Assembly (NCBI RefSeq): GCF_029873635.1
Contig: NC_080422.1
Location: forward strand, 18,072,049-18,136,048
Length of the DNA stretch: 64,000 bases
Direction of reading: 5' to 3'
Origin: Malania oleifera
Lineage: Eukaryota; Streptophyta; Magnoliopsida; Santalales; Ximeniaceae
The translations under genes and the position numbers were made by a program. Shown here piece after piece: positions 57,745-64,000 of this stretch. Within the stretch, counting starts at the first letter, position 1; each line of letters opens with the position of its first letter. Under the pieces are notes generated by a model. That model was not told where the DNA came from, searched no databases, and saw nothing but the letters and a program-made list of their open reading frames with translations.

Positions 57745-59867
57745 TGTAATGACCCGAATAATAATAATGGTATTTAAATAGAAAGAAAGGGAAATGGAAA
57801 CAGTAACAAAAGGAGGTAGTCGACTTACATTGCACTTTGAGAGTAATAATCGAGAAATTTAATTAAGGACTAGTCGATGAATACAGGGGATTCGTCGACG
57901 GGGATGACATAGGGTCTCGTTGACGAAGACAAGTTTCGTTGACGAGAAGATATCGAGAGAGGATTTTTGGAAGTCTAAAATTCTTCGATGAGGGTGTAAG
58001 TTCGTCTACGAACTTTCTATAGGGTTCATCGACGAGGTGACGTGTTTCGTCGACGAATCCGACCCTATAAATATCAAAAACCCGGATTTAAATGCACAAT
58101 TTAAGAAAAATCTCTCTTTCGCTCTCTCCCTTCATCTTCTCTCTCTTTTTTCTTAGATTTTGGCTCCATCGCTCGTCGGATCGACGATCTGAGGCCACCA
58201 CGACGCTCCTAGGGAAGTTCTCTCCAAATCTGCTGGAGCGGATCATTGGTGAAAGCTACTCGAAATTCATCACTGAGTTGAGGTAAGACTTTTTATGCCA
58301 AATTTGGTCTTACTGTAGTTGTAGGAAATGATATTCACGTGAAAATACCGAATTTTTGTTTTGCGAGTTATTGTTTTCAAGGAGTTGAACGGGGAACCCT
58401 GCGAGTTCAGGACTAGGAATTTTAGGGGGTTTCTTTCAGTGTCAGGTAAGGGAATAAACTAAAACAGTTATTTTCTATGCAAATTATTATTATTATTTAT
58501 CAGTAAATTAATTTTCAGTAAAGCATGTATTATATCAGTATATTACGAAGGAACTGCACATTTGGGAAAATACTGTTATTAGGTTGAAATGTACATATAT
58601 GTATGAGATGCCAGAAATTATGATTTTAGAATATAAAGTATGGTTTTATACAGAAAATGTGTGACATGAATATTATTTCATGTGAGAAATATTATGATAT
58701 GATAATGTTATGAATGAAGTATGTTTTTCAGAGATTATGAAAGACTACAGTACATTATGATTTTAAAGTACATGATAATTGATTTATTATTCAGAATGAT
58801 ATTTATGAGATATTTGGCGCAAGGCTATGATTGATAGCCGGCGCGAGGCCGTGTTTTACGTATGATTTAAGCGCGAGGCCATATTTATTGAATGTTCGGC
58901 GCGAGGTCATATTTATGAAATGTTCGGCACGAGGCCATATTTATGAAATTATATAAAATGCTATCAATCCAGTTATGTTAAACGTTATATTATCATGTAT
59001 TATATGTTATCAGAACCCAGATGTTAGTTTAGTTTAGTTCAGGAGTACGGTATCGTAACTTATAGTTCAGATATCTATGTTTAGATTGGTGCTAACCACC
59101 CCACGAGGGGGTGGGAGATGGATAGTCAATGTGACTTTCATTATAAAGTGTAGACGTCCACCTGAAAGTCTAGACTAGGGTATGGCGGGCCCATCGTACT
59201 TATAGACATTTTTGACTTGGCAGTGGTTGACCAGCCATTATTGAGTCCCACCTTCGGGCTGCACAACCCGTCATGGGGGGTAATACATGACATCAACTAG
59301 CTATTCATCCTGGGTATGTTTTCAGTATTATCAGTTATAACAGAAATTTTTTGAACGATATGATTTATTAGAAAGTACGAAAGTATATAGTGATCCAGTA
59401 TGTTATGATGAATGTTTACAGATTTATGAAATGTATTGTATATGTATAATTGTATTAAATTTTTATATTGCCACACACCTGTACTTAGTTTATTTTTCCT
59501 TACTGATAAGTGTCTCATCCCCAAACATTAAATGATTTTCAGGAAACTTAGAAAGATCGGTGGAGCGTGGCCGCTGTTGAGTTTATCAAGTTACCCCGTT
59601 AGGAGGGTAAGTCTTGTACTAGGATCAGGGGATTTTTGTTGTGGGATCCTAGATGTATTTTTGATACTTTGAGGTTGCACATGAACACAGTATTTTAGGA
59701 TTATAGTAGACTTTGGTATTATGTAATTATTGGTTGATGGTTGTGATTTACATTTACTGCTGCCTAGGTTCCGCTATGTATGATAGGTGTCCCTGTTACC
59801 CACGGGTTCGGGTTGACTATTTTATTTATTATGTTTCATTTTATATTAAGATAAGAAGGTCATTACA
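57745..59867 (+). mobile_element. Gypsy solo LTR, nested inside solo LTR 4
   Basis: It begins TGTAATGACCCG and ends GGTCATTACA. Flanking sites are AAACC (57740-57744) and AAACT (59868-59872). It has about eight TCGTCGACGA-type motifs (57865-58060) and CTATAAATA (58065-58073). It is the youngest layer of the nest. Confidence 0.88.
58812..58950. repeat. GGCGCGAGGCC minisatellite
   Basis: Four to five degenerate units of about 27-33 bp with core 'GGCGCGAGGCCATATTTATG' lie inside the solo LTR. Confidence 0.85.
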
Positions 59868-60429
59868 AAACTGCTCTGTAGCCCGAGTTGGTGGAATGTC
59901 CCTTTCGAAGGGTTCGGGCACCTGTGGAAGGTATGCACATTTTTAGTCAGTTGCCCAAGAGCCTAAGTCAACTGTTGAGTTCTCAATAGTTCGGGCGCCC
60001 GAGGAGTTTTGAACTCCTGGGGTTCCGCCCAAGCTCTCTCAATTTCCCTAATAATATTCAATTTAAGCACATTTTTAACACTCCTGTATTTGGTATGATA
60101 TATGTGAGAGTGTAGGGACCTAGAGTCATACTATGGTCTTACTAAGCTTACCATATATCCTATATGCATGATATGCATGTAAAGAATACAGACCATAACC
60201 CTAGTTACTATTACAGACCCATATTACATAAATTGAATTGCCAATACAAATTAAACTCTTCAGGATTTTCATGTTGCTTCAAGTGTCATTCTTTGAGATG
60301 TTTAACTAAGCTCGCACAAACACTTCAAAACCATCAAATACTTAAGTATTTGTCATTATCAAAACCATATGTGACCTATAAGGTCAACAGACCATGTTGC
60401 TTGTGTTTGAGAATGCAAACATGTACGTT

Positions 60430-61631
60430 GACTTACTCTAAAAATGAGCAGCTCGGAAGCTATCCCAAGTGTAGGAGTTCTGTCATGTAATATTTAACCC
60501 AAAGGCCAAATCGTCTCCTCAAGGAATGCAGTTTAATCTCAAATTTTGTGTATTTCCAATTGAAAATAAAAATTTACTGAACTCAGTTCAGATTCGAGGT
60601 TTTTAGGATTGTTTGAGATTTCTTTTGACAAATTAAACGAACATGCAAATTAAATCCTAATTCTAAAATGCAATGAATTTAATAATGAGAAACAAAAATC
60701 CTTCGTCTAATCAGACAGGAATTGAAACATGCATTTAAGCTCTAGAATAAAAACTAAAGATGATAACTTTAACACGTAATTAAAACACACAATAATGAGA
60801 ACTCAATCAAACTTAAACGCGAAAAAGAAAAACCAAACTTTTGACAAAATACATAATCTGAATCAAGATAAAAAATTAAACGCAAACAAAAGCTCAAATA
60901 GAAATTAAAGCTTTAATGACTTAAACAATAACTAAACAAGATAAAAATAAGAACTTTAATAAGACTAACCCTGAACTAAATCAAACTTCAACAAAATTTA
61001 AATTTTAAAGAAAACAACTAATTTAATTTCTAAAAATAAAAATATTTTTTTTGTTTTTGTATTTTAGAAGATTAAACCAAACCAGACTTTAAGCTATTAA
61101 AATTAATTCAAGCACAATTATATCTAATAATAATACTAACTAAGAAGGAAGGAAATTAAATACTTCAAAAACAACACCCAACAAGTGTAAAAATTAAAAC
61201 TTTAAATAAATTCGACAAAGAAAAAAAATAACAACTGTTCAATTCTTTAAAAGTAATGAAAAAGAAAAAAAAAAAAACTAAAGAAACAAAGAAGAAAGGA
61301 AAAAGAGAAAGAAAGAGAAAGAGAGGAAGAAGGAGGAAGCTAGTCGTGTGGAGATTCCATGGGTTGGTAGCACCCTTCGGCTTTGTTTTCCAGCAGCAGT
61401 AGCCAGCAGAGGGAGTGGTGGCCTCAGGTCCTTCAGCACAGCAAAGGAGAAGCTTCTTCTTTGGTTGTAGCACAGCAATCAGGGGCCTCGGCTTTGTGGT
61501 AGCAGCTACACAGCTACAAAACAACATGACTATGGGAGGAGCATTTTGGGTCTTTGGCTGAGAAGAACAGGGGAGAAGCCGCAGCAAACCTTCACGGCAG
61601 CAGCAGCAACAGAGGGAGTGTTTGGGTAGCC

Positions 61632-61699
<68 letters not shown>

Positions 61700-63292
61700 G
61701 GAGCAGGGCTTCGGGTCTTTGGGTCCAGCCAGCTACAACAGCAGCAACGTAGCTACCTTAGGTTGGTGGCCTGGTGCAACAAGAAAAGAGAGGGGAGAAG
61801 GAGAAAGGGAAGGAGGGGAGAAGGAGAAAGGGAAGGAGAAGGAAGAGGATAATTAAGGAAAAATAGAGGAGAGTTGGCACTGTGTAACGAGAGCAAGGAA
61901 AGAAAAACAAGGGAAGAGAAAGGGAGATAAGGAGGAAATGAGAAGAAGAGAAGGGAGAAAGGAGAAGAAAGAAGGTGGAGCTACAGGTGCTTGCATGGAA
62001 AATAAGAATATAAATTGGATGGGGAGAGAATTCCCTACACACGTACGCCTATAGAAGGACATCCGACCTAGCTGCATGGCTGGGTCACATCAAGGTGATA
62101 TTTTTATAATTTTTTTTTTTTTTCGTTTTGTTTCCCAGTGAACAAGGGTGATTTTGACCCTTATGGAGCCCATTTCTCTCAAAGATCAAAACAGGGAAGT
62201 TGTAGATAATATTTTCATCTTTCTTTAAAATTTTGAATCGTCTCAATCAGAGCTCGGATGGGAAAATCATGCGCAAATTACAAACTGGTGCCGATTTTAA
62301 CTCCCGATAATTTTCCTACGATAAAAATATGCAAAAAATCCATAAATTGCTTGATAAAATTCAGATATTATAATAAGACACAACATTAAAATATTGAGAC
62401 TAATTAGGTATTAAATTAAAAATATGCATCTCAATGCATGAATTAAGATGCCTAATTACGCAATTTAAGCGCGTGATCACACCCCCAAACTAACGTTTTG
62501 CTAGTCTCTAACAAATAACGTGAATGAATTCCAGGGCGGTATCCACAATTACTAACTCTAGCAAACATGACATTAATGCCCATGCAACACAATCATACCG
62601 TTTCACATAAAAGAATATAACCAAGTTTCACACCAGGTCGTTCATATTCAATGCATACAACTCTGAAGCACGTCACTCATGTAAGTTTCATCATTATATA
62701 GCAATTAAGAACAATATACTCCCATGAACTTAACCAGCAGTACAATTCAGAGTTAGTGCGGTCATATAAATTCGAGTATAAATAGATGAAATCTTGAGGT
62801 GTGTGTGATGTGTATGACTCGTTACACCTAGGATACTAGTGGACACCTCTGGAACGGTCGTTTTGACTTGGCCTAACTAGTATACCCTCTAAAAAACACT
62901 CAAAATGAATGGGTTCGCTCGTCATATGTGAGGAGGAGTGTCGCGATCAAACATCCCACATATTGTAAGGAACAAACGCTAAATGTATGGAGTGGACTAG
63001 TGTGAAAAGAATCTAACCTATTTGTGAGGTGTCAGGTCCTTCACCCTAGCATATTCTCACCTACTCATCATATCCAACCGAGACTACCCTAGATCAACTT
63101 ATTCACAAACTTGACGTGAATACATTTGAGGTATTAAACAGTTGAAGAATCTTCATATGCGGAGAACATGTGTTGTGTCCTTGACTTTTTGTGGTATTTG
63201 TGCGGAACAGGCATTAGCATTTCATTTAATGTGCATTTCTATTTTTCTTATTCTTTCTTTTGCTTATTCTTCAATTTCTGTCTTTTCATTGT
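60430..63292. other. Non-coding stretch, probably retroelement-derived
   Basis: No coding region is convincing. 60480-61200 is AT-rich with a 'gtcgtctcctcaagg' phrase; 61300-62000 is strongly purine-biased with a GA microsatellite; 62460-62520 reads 'gtgatcacacccccaaacta'. The phrases feel like untranslated parts of gypsy elements, but I cannot place them. Confidence 0.35.
61635..61697. repeat. GA microsatellite
   Basis: About 31 GA units inside a purine-rich block; the apparent open frames here are products of composition. Confidence 0.97.
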
Positions 63293-64000
63293 TGAAATAA
63301 GGAATAACTTCCCAAGAGGGGGGGGGGGGGGGGAATTGGATTCTTTTGAATTTTAACGATTTTTAAGCTTTTGATTTTAACACCCAGAATATATAAATGA
63401 TAATTACACTTCAAAATATTGAAATTTAAATTCACAAGTCAATTAATGAAATCAAAGTAATTCAATCACTCAACCAAGAATATTAGAGCTTTAGTAAATT
63501 TTCCTGTAAGCTTTTAGAGTGCAACTCTCTTGATCAAGATTTCCGCATATTAACAACCGTACTCCCTTTTGGGTTTCCGCAAACGGTTAATCAAAACGTA
63601 TTTTCTAAATTTCAAGTATCTTTGTTTCTTTCTCACTTAAAAACTTACAACCTGCACTTTTAAACCATGCAATGATAACAAGTAAAGAATATAAAGTAAA
63701 GCGGAGAGAAAGAGACAAGAATTTTTACGAGGTTCGGTTTCAACACAGCCTATGTCCTCGCCCTTGGCAAAATACCAAAGGGTACCACTATATCAGTTCT
63801 GTTACCGGGTGGAACAACACCTGTTTACAACCACTCCTTCTATTAGGCTAGAGTCTGCCTCTCCAAACAACAATCCCTCGTTTGGTCCAACGATTCAACA
63901 ACTCTGAATCGTCTAAGAAGCAAGATAAAGAGATTTTGTTTACAAAAGAAAAACTCTCACAACAGAGTAGATTAGTACAATGATCAGCACAATGATACTT
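63293..64000 (-). mobile_element. SIRE-type copia LTR 5, runs off the window
   Basis: The + strand begins TGAAATAAGGAATAACTTCCC, then a G20 run (63318-63337) and 'GAATTGG', as in solo LTRs 1-4. The 'acgaggttcgg' and 'cctatgtcctcgccc' blocks near 63730-63760 are also shared. The far end is outside the window, so whether it is solo is unknown. Confidence 0.88.

Larger units (their letters stand above)
56333..60388 (-). mobile_element. SIRE-type copia solo LTR 4, interrupted
   Basis: Perfect TSD GACCA (56328-56332 and 60389-60393). The + strand begins TGTTAGCTTCATCGTGATCCC and ends GGTCAACA. The TATA element is near 57405 and the 'GTTCGGTCGCC' motif cluster near 57540-57720 and 59880-60010. A gypsy solo LTR interrupts it at 57745-59867. 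Confidence 0.92.
52620..60425 (+). repeat. Gypsy LTR, Tekay-like, split by two insertions
   Basis: It begins TGTAACGACCC at 52620, with GTCGAC-type motifs at 52732-52890, a TATA box CTATAAATA (52902-52910) and a CT microsatellite (52951-52990). Its sequence resumes at 56129 after one solo LTR and at 60389 after another, and fades near 60425. It is the same family as the inverted LTR inside it: 53440-53589 is nearly the reverse complement of 55030-55150. No internal region or partner LTR was found. Confidence 0.75.

Noticed and set aside
58092..58286. 64-codon open frame after the LTR TATA box
   Set aside because: It lies in the pyrimidine-rich leader of a solo LTR; similar short frames arise by composition in related LTRs.
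61165..61856. Open frames on both strands around the GA-rich block (140 and 100 codons)
   Set aside because: They are produced by purine/pyrimidine bias and the GA microsatellite; no domain or conserved motif is visible.

Overview
This is a repeat-dense stretch of a plant nuclear genome, most likely a eudicot. The evidence is a single intact CC-NBS-LRR (CNL) immune receptor gene, Ty3/gypsy and Ty1/copia LTR retrotransposons primed by initiator-Met tRNA, a plant L1-type LINE with a DUF4283-like ORF1, Mutator-like DNA transposons and abundant AT, GT, GA and CT microsatellites. I cannot name the species. All boundaries were read by eye; target-site duplications (TSDs) were used wherever I could find them.

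Layout. 1-3930: 3' part of a broken chromovirus-like Ty3/gypsy element on the + strand. 3931-8475: non-coding, with an Ogre/Tat-like LTR remnant (about 5560-6480), a 30-bp tandem repeat (6836-7040) and a microsatellite. 8483-16470: a nearly full-length, decayed L1 LINE on the - strand, split by a SIRE-type solo LTR (12816-15160). 17295-28468: Mutator-like element 1 (MULE 1) with long terminal inverted repeats and a 10-bp TSD; a complete but dead Tekay-like Ty3/gypsy element (17304-26403) sits inside its left terminal repeat. 29009-31675: the CNL gene on the - strand, the only intact host gene. 31824-37862: MULE 2, whose end lies about 30 bp upstream of the CNL's candidate TATA box; it carries pieces of host genes, including an ARGONAUTE4-clade PIWI fragment. 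37873-40952: presumed original CNL upstream sequence, then Tat/Ogre-like LTR sequence split by another SIRE-type solo LTR. 41036-50842: a two-LTR copia element without pol, itself holding a solo LTR. 52089-60430: a nest of gypsy and SIRE-type LTRs in both orientations. 60430-63292: non-coding sequence of uncertain origin. 63293-64000: the start of a fifth SIRE-type LTR.

Two larger patterns stand out. First, sequence flanking the LINE and MULE 1 (8340-8482, 16471-17284, 28469-28755) recurs in the same order and orientation around the copia element (40953-41035, 50843-52088). The locus therefore contains an old direct segmental duplication that has since been filled by different transposons. 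The CNL adjoins copy A, so a paralogous CNL may lie beyond the LTR nest of copy B, outside this window. Second, the gypsy and SIRE-type LTRs carry arrays of short GTCG-centred motifs just upstream of their TATA boxes, with a different motif variant in each subfamily.

Apart from the CNL, every coding region is a transposon remnant or a captured gene fragment carrying stops, frameshifts, deletions or active-site changes.
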